64,000 bases of DNA from Halosegnis marinus (GTDB taxonomy: Archaea; Halobacteriota; Halobacteria; Halobacteriales; Haloarculaceae). The notes beneath the pieces are model-generated. The model made no database searches. It was given only the letters and a program-made list of their open reading frames with translations, and had not been told where the DNA came from. Positions 7,336 through 16,036 of the stretch are shown one piece after another. The translations under genes and the position numbers were made by a program. The stretch covers positions 1,302,001-1,366,000 of the forward strand of contig NZ_CP119802.1 of assembly GCF_029338355.1 (NCBI RefSeq), read 5' to 3'. The stretch's first letter is position 1; each line of letters opens with the position of its first letter.

Positions 7336-8244
7336 ATGACCGCCATCGAGCTGTCGGGCGTCACCAAGCGGTTCGGCGACGTCGTCGCCCTCCGCGACCT
7401 CGACATGACCGTCGAGTCCGGGGAGGTGTACGGCTTCCTCGGGCCGAACGGGGCCGGCAAATCGACGACCATCGACGTGCTGCTCGACTTCGTCCGGCCG
7501 ACCGAGGGCGAGGTCAGCGTGCTGGGCCACGACGCCCGGGCGGAGAGCCGCGCCGTCCGCGAGCGCACCGGCGTGCTCCCCGAGGGGTTCGACACGTACG
7601 ACCGGCTGACGGCGCGCGAACACGTGGAGTTCGCCGTCGAGTCGAAGGGGAGCGGCGAGGACCCCGAGGCCCTGCTCGACCGCGTGGGCCTCGCCGACGC
7701 CGTCGACCGGAAGGCCGGCGGCTTCTCGAAGGGGATGACCCAGCGGCTGGCGCTCGCGATGGCGCTGGCGGGCGAACCGGACCTGCTCGTCCTCGACGAG
7801 CCCTCGACGGGACTGGACCCGAACGGGGCCCGCGAGATGCGGACCATCGTCCGCGAGGAGGCCGAGCGCGGCGCGACCGTCTTCTTCTCCAGCCACGTCC
7901 TCGGGCAGGTGGAGGCGGTCTGTGACCGCGTCGGCATCCTCCGCGACGGCGACCTCGTCGCCGTCGATACCGTCGAGGGCCTCCGCGAGAAGTCGGGGGC
8001 GGGCACTCGGCTCACCGTCGAGACGGAGGGCGTCACGGACGGGGCCGTCGAGGCGGCGGCGGCCGTCGCGGGCGTCACCGAGGCGCGCGCGGAGGGCGAC
8101 CGCCTCGTCGTGAGCTACGAGGGCGACGCGAAGATGGAGGTGGTCAACGCCGTCGAGGACGCCGGCGCGACGGTGACCGACTTCGCGACCGCCGAGGCGT
8201 CGCTGGAGGACGTGTTCGCCGCCTACACGGAGGCCGAGCGATGA
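7336..8244 (+). CDS. ABC-2 type exporter, ATP-binding protein
   Basis: A 302-residue ABC ATPase. It shows Walker A GPNGAGKST (about residue 37), a Q-loop replaced by the VLPEGFDTYDRLT segment typical of ABC-2 exporters, a divergent signature FSKGMTQRLALA and Walker B LLVLDEPSTGLD, followed by the H-loop SSH. The last 80 residues form the accessory domain seen in CcmA/NatA-like proteins (EASLEDVFAAYTEAER). It overlaps the permease gene by ATGA and together they should form a dimeric exporter. The substrate is not predictable. ATG 7336 is preferred over the upstream codon because of the promoter spacing. Confidence 0.92.
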   Translation: MTAIELSGVTKRFGDVVALRDLDMTVESGEVYGFLGPNGAGKSTTIDVLLDFVRPTEGEVSVLGHDARAESRAVRERTGVLPEGFDTYDRLTAREHVEFAVESKGSGEDPEALLDRVGLADAVDRKAGGFSKGMTQRLALAMALAGEPDLLVLDEPSTGLDPNGAREMRTIVREEAERGATVFFSSHVLGQVEAVCDRVGILRDGDLVAVDTVEGLREKSGAGTRLTVETEGVTDGAVEAAAAVAGVTEARAEGDRLVVSYEGDAKMEVVNAVEDAGATVTDFATAEASLEDVFAAYTEAER

Positions 8245-9134
8245 CGGACCTCGACCCCGACTCCGTGCGGGCGGTGGCGCGCAAGGACTTCGAGGACGCC
8301 CTCCGGTCGCGGGCGCTGCTCGTCGTCGGCGCGGCGTTCGTCGTCTTCTTCGTCGGCGCCGCGGCGCTGTTCGCGAACCAACTCGGCGGCGGCACCGTCC
8401 AGGGCCGGCAGATAACCTCGAACAGCTTCCTGCGCGGGCTCTCGGGCGTCACCCGCTTGCTCGTCCCGCTGACGGGCGCGGTGGTCGCGTACGCCGCCGT
8501 CGTCGGCGAGCGCGAGTCCGGGTCGCTGAAACTGCTGCTCGCGCTCCCGCACTCGCGGCTCGACGTGGTCGTCGGGAAACTGCTCGGGCGCGGCGCGGTG
8601 GTCGCCGTTCCCGTCCTGCTCGGATTGCTGGCGGCGGTGCCGGCGTTCTCGCTCGCCGGCGTCCCGCTCCGGCCGGGCGACTACCTGCTGTTCGCCTTCC
8701 TGACCGTGCTCGTGGGGCTGGTCTTCGTCGCCGTCGGGCTGGGCGCGAGCGCCGCGGCCGACTCCTCGCGGCGCGCCGTCGTCGCCACGTTCGTCCCCTT
8801 CGCCGTCTTCGCGCTCGTGTGGGGACAGGTCGCGAACCGCCTCGCCACCGTCGCCGCGAACCAGCTGTCGCTCGGCACCCGGACGGTGTTCGAGGTGTAC
8901 TTCCTGCTCCGGGCGGCGAACCCCCTCGGCGCGTACGAGATGGTCGCCTCGAACGTCGGCTCCCCGCCCGTCCAGCTGTCCTTCTTCTCGCCGCCGTCGC
9001 GACGGACCTACGTCCAGCAGTTCGGAGAGCTCCCCGTCTATCTCACGGACGGCGCGTTCGTCGCTATCCTGCTCCTGTGGATAGTCGTGCCCGTCGCGCT
9101 CGGCTACCTCGCCTTCGAGCGCGCGGACCTGTAG
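8241..9134 (+). CDS. ABC-2 type exporter, permease
   Basis: A 297-residue integral membrane protein with about six transmembrane segments. The first follows a short cytoplasmic start (residues 30-50), and a large outside loop lies around residues 205-260. The core contains VVGERESGSLKLLLALPHSR, typical of ABC-2 permeases of the NosY/NatB kind, which couple the ATPase at the cytoplasmic face. Its start overlaps the stop of the ATPase gene. A GC-rich hairpin follows the stop codon. Substrate unknown. Confidence 0.88.
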   Translation: MTDLDPDSVRAVARKDFEDALRSRALLVVGAAFVVFFVGAAALFANQLGGGTVQGRQITSNSFLRGLSGVTRLLVPLTGAVVAYAAVVGERESGSLKLLLALPHSRLDVVVGKLLGRGAVVAVPVLLGLLAAVPAFSLAGVPLRPGDYLLFAFLTVLVGLVFVAVGLGASAAADSSRRAVVATFVPFAVFALVWGQVANRLATVAANQLSLGTRTVFEVYFLLRAANPLGAYEMVASNVGSPPVQLSFFSPPSRRTYVQQFGELPVYLTDGAFVAILLLWIVVPVALGYLAFERADL

Positions 9135-9151
9135 CCACGGGCGTGGGTACT

Positions 9152-9167
9152 TCCCCGCGAGCGGGGA
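9152..9167. terminator. GC-rich hairpin after ABC permease gene
   Basis: TCCCCGC-GA-GCGGGGA, a perfect 7-bp stem with a 2-base loop, starts 17 bases after the permease stop and ends 37 bases before the next start. It may mark the transcript end or be an operator; no clear U-tract follows. Confidence 0.4.
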
Positions 9168-9182
9168 CCGAAACCCCCATAC

Positions 9183-9198
9183 ATGCACGAATATGCAT
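9183..9198 (+). promoter_or_regulatory. inverted repeat ATGCA-N6-TGCAT before the phosphoribosyltransferase regulator
   Basis: A perfect 5-bp inverted repeat, ATGCA and TGCAT six bases apart, ends six bases before the ATG at 9205. A TATA-like CATACA precedes it. The placement over the expected transcription start suggests autoregulation by the HTH-phosphoribosyltransferase protein it precedes. Confidence 0.4.
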
Positions 9199-9204
9199 AG
9201 TACC

Positions 9205-9915
9205 ATGAACCGCGCAGAGAAGGCCGCGCTCCAGCTCCGGGCCGTCGACGTCCTGCGCACCCTGAAGGAGACGCGGACGTACGACGAACTCGCCGCCGAG
9301 ACGGGGCTGCCGGCGGGCGACCTGAACCGCTACGTGAACGGCCACGTCCTCCCCGGCGTCGAGCGCGCCGAGGAGATCGTCGCCGGCGTCGGCCGCGACA
9401 CGCTCGAGGCCGAACTCGAAGCGCGCATCGAGCGCGACGCCGACGGCTACATCGACAACTCGCGGGTCGTCTTCGACCAGTCCCTCCTCGACCTCGTGGC
9501 GCCCGTCGCCGGCGAGGCGTTCGGCTTCGAGCGCCCCGACGTGGTCCTGACGGCCGCGACGGACGGCATCACCCTCGCCGCGGCGATGGCCGCCCACTAC
9601 GGCGCGACCGTCGCCTACGCGAAGAAGTCGAAGGAGACGGCCGTCGAGGAGTTCATCGAGTCGCGCCAGCGGCTCGCCTCGGGCATCGAACTCACCTACT
9701 ACCTCCCCGCGGAGGCCATCGACGCCGGCGACTCGGTGCTCGTCGTGGACGACCTCATCCGCTCGGGCGAGACGCAGGAACTGCTGCTCGACATCGCCGA
9801 CCGCGCCGGCGCCGACGTGGCGGGCGTGTTCGCGCTCATCGCGGCCGGCGACGAGGGTATCGACCGCGCCCGCGACCGCGTGGAGGCCCCGGTCGGCGCG
9901 CTCGCCTCGCTCTGA
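9205..9915 (+). CDS. HTH-phosphoribosyltransferase-like regulator (PurR/GfcR-type)
   Basis: A 236-residue two-domain protein. Residues about 1-60 form a helix-turn-helix-like region (TYDELAAETGLPAGDLNRYV). Residues 80-230 are a type I phosphoribosyltransferase fold with the PRPP loop VLVVDDLIRSGET (about 179-191). Haloarchaeal relatives include GfcR and other PRT-type regulators that sense PRPP or purines. The next gene encodes a purine permease, so control of purine uptake or salvage is likely, though enzymatic activity is not excluded. ATG 9205 is preferred to 9193 because the latter lies within the inverted repeat and gives a promoter spacing that is too short. Confidence 0.78.
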   Translation: MNRAEKAALQLRAVDVLRTLKETRTYDELAAETGLPAGDLNRYVNGHVLPGVERAEEIVAGVGRDTLEAELEARIERDADGYIDNSRVVFDQSLLDLVAPVAGEAFGFERPDVVLTAATDGITLAAAMAAHYGATVAYAKKSKETAVEEFIESRQRLASGIELTYYLPAEAIDAGDSVLVVDDLIRSGETQELLLDIADRAGADVAGVFALIAAGDEGIDRARDRVEAPVGALASL

Positions 9916-10029
9916 GTCGGCGAGCGGCACGGCCCCAGCCCCTCCCGGCACCGTCACTGTGCCGAACTGTTCGACGTGTGGTACCACGGGACTATCCGCG
10001 TCCGTGTATAACGACGCGTCGGAGAGGAC

Positions 10030-10039
10030 AAATCTTAAC
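10030..10039 (+). promoter_or_regulatory. TATA-like box of the purine permease gene
   Basis: AAATCTTAAC lies 27-36 bases upstream of the ATG at 10066, giving the permease its own promoter apart from the regulator gene. Confidence 0.55.
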
Positions 10040-10065
10040 ACGACCCTGCACGCACCCCCGTCCAC

Positions 10066-11526
10066 ATGGGCATCCGCGAGACCCTCGGCGACTACTTCGG
10101 GTTCGCCGAGCACGGGACGAACCTCGACAGGGAGATACGGGCGGGGATAACCACGTTCCTGACGATGAGCTACATCGTCGTGGTGAACCCCTCCATCATG
10201 ACCGACCAGCCCGGCACGGAGTTCCTCGACGGCATCGCCATCGAGGGACTCACCGCCGGGCAGATAGAGCAGAAGCTCGCCGTCATCACCATCCTCTCGG
10301 CGTTCACGGCGACGCTCATCATGGCGCTGTACGCGAACCGGCCGTTCGCGCAGGCGCCCGGCCTCGGGCTGAACGCCTTCTTCGCGTTCACCGTCGTCGG
10401 GTCGCTCGGCGTCCCGTGGCAGACGGCGCTCGCGGCCGTCTTCGTGGAGGGAATCATCTTCGTCCTCCTGACCGTCGCCGGCGTCCGCAAGTACGTCATC
10501 GAGGCGTTCCCGGAGCCGGTGAAGTTCGCCGTCGGGGCCGGTATCGGCGCCTTCCTCGCCATCATCGGGCTGGAGGCGATGGGCATCGTGGTCAACGACC
10601 CGGCGACGTACATCACGCTCGGCGGGGTGGCGAGCGACCCCGTCGCCATCCTCTCCGTGCTGGGGCTGTTCTTCACCTTCGCGCTGTACGCCCGCGGCGT
10701 CCGCGGCTCCATCATCATCGGCATCCTCGCGACGACGCTCGCCGGCGTCGTCGTCACCTTCGCCGGCCTCGTCCAGCCGGGCGTCGTCGCCTCGCCCGCG
10801 ATACAGCAGGGCGGCTTCGACGCCGGCGCGCTGACGAGCCCCGACTACGACATCCGGCCGCTCGCGGGCGCGTTCGTCTCCGGGCTCGTCGGCGACCCGG
10901 CCGCCAACCTCGACGCGTTCGCGTTCGCGCTCGTCGTGTTCACGTTCTTCTTCGTGGACTTCTTCGACACCGCGGGGACGCTCACCGGCGTCGGGCAGGC
11001 CGCGGGCTTCCTCGACGAGAACGGCGACCTCCCGGAGATAGAAAAGCCCCTGCTGTCGGACGGTATCGGCACCACGGTCGGCGGGATGCTCGGCACCTCG
11101 ACGGTGACGACGTACATCGAGTCCGCAACCGGCGTCGAGGAGGGCGGCCGCACGGGGATGACGGCGCTCGTCGTCGCGCTGCTGTTCCTCGGGTCGCTCG
11201 CCATCGTCCCGCTCGCGGCCTTCATCCCGCTGTACGCCAGCCACATCGCGCTGGTCGTCGTCGCGGTCATCATGCTCGGCAACCTCACCGACATCCAGTG
11301 GGACGACGTGACCCACGCGGCCCCGGCGGGGATGACCGTCCTCATCATGCCGTTCACGTACAACATCGGCTACGGCATCGCGGCGGGCATCATCACCTAC
11401 CCCATCGTGAAGGCCGCGACCGGCGAGTTCGAGGACATCCGGCCGCTGCAGGTGGTGCTGGCGGCGCTGTTCGTCGTCTACTTCGTCGTCCGCACGGGCG
11501 GCGTCCTCTCCGGTATCGGGAACTGA
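10066..11526 (+). CDS. NCS2-family (AzgA-like) purine permease
   Basis: A 486-residue membrane protein with about 12-14 hydrophobic segments. It belongs to the AzgA branch of the nucleobase:cation symporter-2 family, which imports adenine, guanine and hypoxanthine. Diagnostic stretches are the N-terminal EIRAGITTFLTMSYI, the NRPFAQAPGLGLNAFF segment (about 88-103), FFVDFFDTAGTLTGVG (about 297-312) and GTSTVTTYIESATGV (about 344-358), which form the substrate site. The loop between about 235 and 275 is longer than in Escherichia coli AzgA. It lies 150 bases after the HTH-phosphoribosyltransferase gene, consistent with purine salvage. Confidence 0.92.
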   Translation: MGIRETLGDYFGFAEHGTNLDREIRAGITTFLTMSYIVVVNPSIMTDQPGTEFLDGIAIEGLTAGQIEQKLAVITILSAFTATLIMALYANRPFAQAPGLGLNAFFAFTVVGSLGVPWQTALAAVFVEGIIFVLLTVAGVRKYVIEAFPEPVKFAVGAGIGAFLAIIGLEAMGIVVNDPATYITLGGVASDPVAILSVLGLFFTFALYARGVRGSIIIGILATTLAGVVVTFAGLVQPGVVASPAIQQGGFDAGALTSPDYDIRPLAGAFVSGLVGDPAANLDAFAFALVVFTFFFVDFFDTAGTLTGVGQAAGFLDENGDLPEIEKPLLSDGIGTTVGGMLGTSTVTTYIESATGVEEGGRTGMTALVVALLFLGSLAIVPLAAFIPLYASHIALVVVAVIMLGNLTDIQWDDVTHAAPAGMTVLIMPFTYNIGYGIAAGIITYPIVKAATGEFEDIRPLQVVLAALFVVYFVVRTGGVLSGIGN

Positions 11527-11589
11527 ACGGGGCGTTCCGGCCGCGCCCGGCGTCCGTCCCCGCCGCCGGAAAACCCGGCGGGTATCAGT

Positions 11590-11599
11590 AACTTAAAGC
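11590..11599 (+). promoter_or_regulatory. TATA-like box of the aspartoacylase-like gene
   Basis: AACTTAAAGC lies 26-35 bases upstream of ATG 11625, supporting that start over the upstream in-frame codon at 11604. Confidence 0.55.
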
Positions 11600-11624
11600 G
11601 GGCGTGGGACCCGATTTCTCGGTA

Positions 11625-12581
11625 ATGACAACCCTCGGAACGGCCACGGCCGCCCCCGGCGAGAAAGCCGTGGGTCGCCTCCCGGTCGGCGAGGCCCGCG
11701 ACGGCTCCGAGGTCTCGCTTCCCGTCTGTGTCGTCAACGGCGAGGCCGACGGGAAGACCCTCTACGTGCAGGCGGTATCGGACGGCGACGAACTCAACGG
11801 CCTCGGCGTCGTCCGCCGGGTCGTCCCGCGCCTCGACCCCGCCGACCTCGCGGGGGAGGTGGTCGTCGTCGGCATCGTGAACTGGTACGGCTTCCAGGTC
11901 GCCGAACACCGCAACCCCATCGACGACACGAAGCTGAACCGCGCGTATCCAGGCGACGATAACGGCACGGCGTCCGAGCGCATCGCGCACGCCACCTTCT
12001 CCGCGGCGGCCGACGCCGACCTCGCGCTCGACCTCCACCAGGGCTCGACCAGCCGGATGATAAACGAGACGCGCGTGCGGTGTGGCCGCCGCCACCGCCT
12101 CCACCGCGAGTGTCTCGAACTCGCCAAGACGTTCGACTGCGGCTACGTCCTCGACCAGAAGGGGCCGGACGGCCAACTCGCCCGCGCCGCGCCGGACGAG
12201 GGCGTCCCGACCATCGACCCGGAACTCGGCGGCGCGGTCGGCTTCGACGAGGAATCCGTCCGCCTCGGCGTCCGCGGGACGATGAACGTCCTCACGGAGT
12301 ACGGCTTCCTCCCCGGCGAGGTCGAGTCGAACGAGCAGGTCCGCGCCGGCGGCTTCGACCAGTACGGCTCCCCCGCGGGCGGGCTGGTGGACTTCGCCGC
12401 CGACCTGAAGGAGGAGGTGAGCCGCGGCGACACGCTGTTCGAGGTGACGGACGCGTTCGGCACCGTCAAGGACACCGTCACCGCCGACGGCGACGGCGTT
12501 TTCTGGCGCTCCCGGCGGCTCCCGCAGGTCGCCACCGGCGAGTACGTCTGTTCGGTCGCCACGGACATCGACTCCTACTGA
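11625..12581 (+). CDS. succinylglutamate desuccinylase/aspartoacylase-family protein
   Basis: A 318-residue zinc carboxypeptidase-like protein (AstE/AspA family). These cytoplasmic enzymes cleave N-acyl amino acids. The family's first zinc motif, normally HGDE, reads DGDELNG here (about residue 53), so the first histidine ligand is Asp. The glutamate ligand and the second histidine (ALDLHQGSTSR, about 130) are kept, as is RNPIDDTKLNRAYPG. The C-terminal 80 residues form the beta domain with GGFDQYGSPAGGL. The His-to-Asp change may be normal in this archaeal subgroup; substrate is unknown. It is followed 42 bases later by threonine synthase. Confidence 0.82.
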   Translation: MTTLGTATAAPGEKAVGRLPVGEARDGSEVSLPVCVVNGEADGKTLYVQAVSDGDELNGLGVVRRVVPRLDPADLAGEVVVVGIVNWYGFQVAEHRNPIDDTKLNRAYPGDDNGTASERIAHATFSAAADADLALDLHQGSTSRMINETRVRCGRRHRLHRECLELAKTFDCGYVLDQKGPDGQLARAAPDEGVPTIDPELGGAVGFDEESVRLGVRGTMNVLTEYGFLPGEVESNEQVRAGGFDQYGSPAGGLVDFAADLKEEVSRGDTLFEVTDAFGTVKDTVTADGDGVFWRSRRLPQVATGEYVCSVATDIDSY

Positions 12582-12623
12582 GCGACCGACACCGACAAAG
12601 CCCGAGGCCCCCCAGCCCCGGCC

Positions 12624-13679
12624 ATGCTCGAATGCTCCGCGTGCGGGGCCGCCTACGAGGACCGCTGGCGCTGCACCTGCGGCGCGCCGCTCGACTTCGC
12701 CGACCGCCCGCTCCCCGACGGCGACCCCGCCGTCGACGCGACCCGGGGGCTGTGGGCCTTCGAGGAGTTCCTCCCGACCGGTCCCGAGGTGACGCTCGGC
12801 GAGGGCTTCACCCCCCTCACCGAGGGCGACCCGTGGGACTGCGAGTTCAAACTGGAGTACGTCTTCCCGACGGGGTCGTTCAAGGACCGCGGCGCGACGA
12901 CGACCCTCTCGCTCGCCGCCGAGCGCGGGGTCGAGCGCGTCGTCGAGGACTCCTCCGGGAACGCGGGCGCGGCCATCGCCACCTACGCGGCCCGCGCCGG
13001 CATCGACGCGAGCGTCTACGTCCCGGCCTCGGTCAAGCCCTCGAAGGTGCGCGCCGTCGAGCGCGCGGGCGCCGAGGTGGTCCGCGTCGAGGGGTCGCGC
13101 GAGGCCGTCACCGACGCCTGCATCGCGGCCGTCGAGGCGGGCGAGGGCTGGTACGCGAGCCACGCGTGGAACCCCGCGTTCTTCGCGGGCACCGCGACGT
13201 TCGCCTACGAGGTGGCCGCCCAGCGCGACTGGACCGTCCCCGACGCCGTCGTGACGCCGCTCGGGCACGGCACGCTCTTTCTGGGTGCCTACCGCGGCTT
13301 CCGCGCGCTGAAGGACGCGGGCTGGACCGACTCCGTCCCGAAGCTCCTCGGCGCACAGGCCGCCGGCTACGCGCCCATCGCCGCCGAACGCCACGGGAGA
13401 GGAGAGACGACGAACGAGATGGCGGACGGGATACGGATACGCGAACCGGCGCGGAAGGGACAGATACTCGACGCCATCGACGCCACGGACGGCGACGCTA
13501 TCGCGCTCGGGGAGGACCGGGTCCGCGAGGCGTACGACCGCCTCCACGCGAACGGCTTCTACACGGAGCCGACGTGTGCCGTCGCGCCCGCGGCCCTCGA
13601 CGTCTACCGCGAGCGCGGGGTCATCGCCCCGGACGACGACGTGGTCGTCCCGCTCACCGGGTCGGGGATGAAGACCTAG
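12624..13679 (+). CDS. thrC: threonine synthase-family PLP enzyme with N-terminal zinc ribbon
   Basis: A 351-residue fold-type II PLP enzyme that converts O-phosphohomoserine to threonine. Residues 1-25 form a zinc ribbon (CSACGAAY and CTCGAPL). The PLP lysine lies in PTGSFKDRGATT (about 88-99), the phosphate-binding loop is DSSGNAGAAIATY (about 112) and the C-terminal loop is VVPLTGSGMK. The length is typical of compact archaeal ThrC-like proteins. The related cystathionine-beta-synthase-like branch cannot be excluded by eye. The stop overlaps the convergent THI5-like gene by four bases. Confidence 0.85.
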   Translation: MLECSACGAAYEDRWRCTCGAPLDFADRPLPDGDPAVDATRGLWAFEEFLPTGPEVTLGEGFTPLTEGDPWDCEFKLEYVFPTGSFKDRGATTTLSLAAERGVERVVEDSSGNAGAAIATYAARAGIDASVYVPASVKPSKVRAVERAGAEVVRVEGSREAVTDACIAAVEAGEGWYASHAWNPAFFAGTATFAYEVAAQRDWTVPDAVVTPLGHGTLFLGAYRGFRALKDAGWTDSVPKLLGAQAAGYAPIAAERHGRGETTNEMADGIRIREPARKGQILDAIDATDGDAIALGEDRVREAYDRLHANGFYTEPTCAVAPAALDVYRERGVIAPDDDVVVPLTGSGMKT

Positions 13680-14605
13680 AGGTAGGCGTTCGTGTACAGG
13701 TCGTCGGGCGCGGGCGGCGCGACCCCCTCGTCGTAGGCCGCGTCGAGGACGCCGGCCCCGCGGAGCCAGTCCACGAACCGGGCCCAGCGGTCGCCGTCCA
13801 TGTGGCCCCACTCCCCGTCGGCGAGGTAGTGCGGCGCGAGTTCGCGGGCGCTCTCGCGGACGAACTCGGGGTCGTCGAGGTCGGGGCCCTCGGCAATCCG
13901 ACAGAGGGTGTCGGCCGCCCCCTCCGGGTCGGCGGCGGCCGCCTCGTACCCCTCGGCCGTGGCGGCGAGGAACTCGCGCACGGCGTCGCCGTGTTCGTCG
14001 AGGGTGTCGGGGTGCGCGAGCAGGACGGGCGTGTAGCCGTAGGGCACGTCGTACTCCGACAGCCCGAAGCCGCGCAGGTCGATGCCGTCGCGGCGGGCGC
14101 GGACGCCCTCCCACGGCATGAACACCCACGTCGCGTCGGCGTCGCCGTCGAGCAGCGTGTTCGGTACGCCGAGCATCTCCGGTTCGACCGTCTCGAAGGT
14201 CCCCTCGCCGCCGTCGTTGCGTATCAGCTGTGCGACGATGTGGTCCTCGAAGCGCGCGCCGTATGAGGCGTACGTCGCCCCGTCGAGGTCGCGCGGGCGC
14301 TCGATGTCGGAGTCGGCCAGCACGGCCACGGCGCTCGTGTCCCCCTGGACGAGCGCGGCGACGGCGACCAGCGAGTCGTGGCGGTCGAGCGTCGCGTAGC
14401 TGACGGCGCTCTCGGAGGGCGCAACGGCGAAGTCGGCCTCGCCCTCCGCGACCTTCCTCGCTGGCGTCCGCTCGTAGCCGTCGAGCGCGGGCGATTCGAG
14501 CGTCACGTCGAGGCCCGCGTCGGCGTACGCGCCCCGGTCGGCGGCGACGTAGAAGCCGGCGTGGTTCGTGTTCGGCGTCCAGTCCAGCGCGACGGTCACG
14601 TCCAT
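13676..14605 (-). CDS. THI5/NMT1-family (ThiY-like) protein without signal peptide
   Basis: A 309-residue protein with the periplasmic-binding-protein type II fold of the THI5/NMT1 family. It begins directly with the first strand, [19 protein letters not shown], includes the [16 protein letters not shown] ligand loop, and ends LYTNAYL, an ending also seen in ThiY and yeast Thi5. There is no signal peptide, Tat motif or lipobox, so it is predicted to be cytoplasmic, unlike a transporter binding protein. The Cys-rich CCCFC motif of yeast Thi5 pyrimidine synthase is absent. ATG 14605 is chosen because the nine codons upstream add only an Ala/Arg stretch. Role: a thiamine-precursor protein or intracellular sensor; uncertain. 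Confidence 0.75.
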   Translation of the reverse strand: MDVTVALDWTPNTNHAGFYVAADRGAYADAGLDVTLESPALDGYERTPARKVAEGEADFAVAPSESAVSYATLDRHDSLVAVAALVQGDTSAVAVLADSDIERPRDLDGATYASYGARFEDHIVAQLIRNDGGEGTFETVEPEMLGVPNTLLDGDADATWVFMPWEGVRARRDGIDLRGFGLSEYDVPYGYTPVLLAHPDTLDEHGDAVREFLAATAEGYEAAAADPEGAADTLCRIAEGPDLDDPEFVRESARELAPHYLADGEWGHMDGDRWARFVDWLRGAGVLDAAYDEGVAPPAPDDLYTNAYL

Positions 14606-14656
14606 GCGCGCGGCTACCGCGCCCGCCGGCAAAAACTCGGTGGTACCACGGTAGAA

Positions 14657-15925
14657 TCAGCGTTCGGGGTGGACGGGCGCGTCGAAGCCGCCGCGGACGA
14701 GCGGCTTCGCGACGTGGCGGCGCGCGCTCGGCGGCACCTCGTACCAGCCGCGTTCGAGGTCGCGTTCGAGGTCGCGCTCGACCTTCCCGGGCGCGGTCGT
14801 CCCGCAGTCGCCGCGACACCGGTACCCCTGCCCGCGGCCCGCCGACTCCATCCGGCGGCCGCAGTCGGGACACTCCGGGGTGACCCGCTCGGTCCCCACG
14901 AGGTCGCGGACGGCGAACTTCTCCAGCTTGAGCGTCCCCGCCGCCACCTCCCCGCAGACGGTGAGGTCGTCGCCGACCCGGAGCGCCCGCACCCGGTCGC
15001 GGAAGCGCCCGGTCGGGGCGAAGGCGGCACAGGGCAGGTCGACCCCGTCGTCGCCGACCGCGAGGAAGACGTGGCCCCCCTGTCGTGTCTCGGGCGCGCG
15101 AACGACGGTCGCGTCGAGGCGGTAGCCGCGGCCGTCGCGGACCTCGTCCGGGGTTCCGTCGGCCAGGTGGGCGTCGGTGCCCTGATTGGTGCGGAAGGTG
15201 ACGCGCCGCTCCACCGACTCGGAGTCGACGGCGCGGGCACAGGCGCGGGTCGCGTCGGGGTCGTCGCCCCGGATCCCGTGGAGCACCGGCCCGGGCGTGT
15301 GCGGGACGGCGACTGGTTCGCCCGTGGCCCGGTCCACGGTGTCCCACACCGTCGGGTACCACTCGTCGGCGGCGTCGAACAGCGAGTCGTAGTCCACTTC
15401 GCGCTCGGTGCCCCAGCGGTCGCGCTCGCGGTAGGTGATTGTCTCGTAGGTGGGCGCGAGGCCGGCCCGCTCCCACGCGCGGGCCGCGCCGACGGCCGCG
15501 AGCGCGCCCACGAGGCCCTGTCCGGTGTCCCACGCCGCGGTCCGGTAGCCGTGTTCGTCGCACAGCGCGCGGGCGTCGTCGGGCGCGAGCAGGTCGCGCA
15601 TCGCCCGGTCGGTCCAGTCGGCGACGGCGTCGGGCGCGTCCTCGGGCGTGCCGGGCGCGACCACGACCCCGGGGTTCGTGCGCTCGTCCCCGGTCACCGC
15701 CTCCCTGCCCACCACCTCACGGGCGGCTGCGAGCGCCTCGTCGGGCGCGACCTCGGTCACGACGGCGAGCGCCGCGTTCCCGCGGGTCTTGTACGGCACC
15801 GCGGGGTTGAGCCGAACCAGATAGCGGGCGCTCGCGCCGAGGCGTTCGGCCACGAGCGCGGCGGCGTAGGTCGTACACATCCCGCCCTCGCGGGAGTCGG
15901 TGTCGTCGAGGCCGACGACGGTCAT
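14657..15925 (-). CDS. tiaS: tRNA(Ile2) 2-agmatinylcytidine synthetase TiaS
   Basis: A 422-residue enzyme that attaches agmatine to C34 of tRNA-Ile2 so that the anticodon reads AUA and not AUG. It is archaea-specific and essential. The N-terminal domain begins [18 protein letters not shown], and the [15 protein letters not shown] segment follows. An OB-fold lies around residues 265-350. A C-terminal zinc ribbon shows CPDCGRRM and CRGDCG (about 361-386). The start at ATG 15925 puts VVGLDDTDS at the very N-terminus, as in the family; the 26 upstream codons are rejected. It lies 51 bases upstream of the THI5-like gene on the same strand. Confidence 0.93.
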   Translation of the reverse strand: MTVVGLDDTDSREGGMCTTYAAALVAERLGASARYLVRLNPAVPYKTRGNAALAVVTEVAPDEALAAAREVVGREAVTGDERTNPGVVVAPGTPEDAPDAVADWTDRAMRDLLAPDDARALCDEHGYRTAAWDTGQGLVGALAAVGAARAWERAGLAPTYETITYRERDRWGTEREVDYDSLFDAADEWYPTVWDTVDRATGEPVAVPHTPGPVLHGIRGDDPDATRACARAVDSESVERRVTFRTNQGTDAHLADGTPDEVRDGRGYRLDATVVRAPETRQGGHVFLAVGDDGVDLPCAAFAPTGRFRDRVRALRVGDDLTVCGEVAAGTLKLEKFAVRDLVGTERVTPECPDCGRRMESAGRGQGYRCRGDCGTTAPGKVERDLERDLERGWYEVPPSARRHVAKPLVRGGFDAPVHPER

Positions 15926-16004
15926 ACCGCCCCTCCCCGGCGCGTGATAAAGCCCCTTTCGCTCGGGGGCGAAAGCCGCCGACGGGACCAGCGGGGGGCA
16001 CAAC

Positions 16005-16014
16005 GCATATATCC
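16005..16014 (+). promoter_or_regulatory. TATA box of the HTH regulator gene
   Basis: GCATATATCC lies 23-32 bases upstream of ATG 16037. It is one of the clearest archaeal TATA boxes in the window and indicates leaderless transcription. Confidence 0.65.
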
Positions 16015-16036
16015 GGGGAGCGGTCTAGGAATCCCC

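Noticed and set aside
11478-15563. Very long minus-strand open frame of over 1300 codons, and other long antisense frames
   Set aside because: They overlap genes with clear families on the other strand or other frame and have Arg/Pro/His-rich composition, as expected for shadows in GC-rich DNA.
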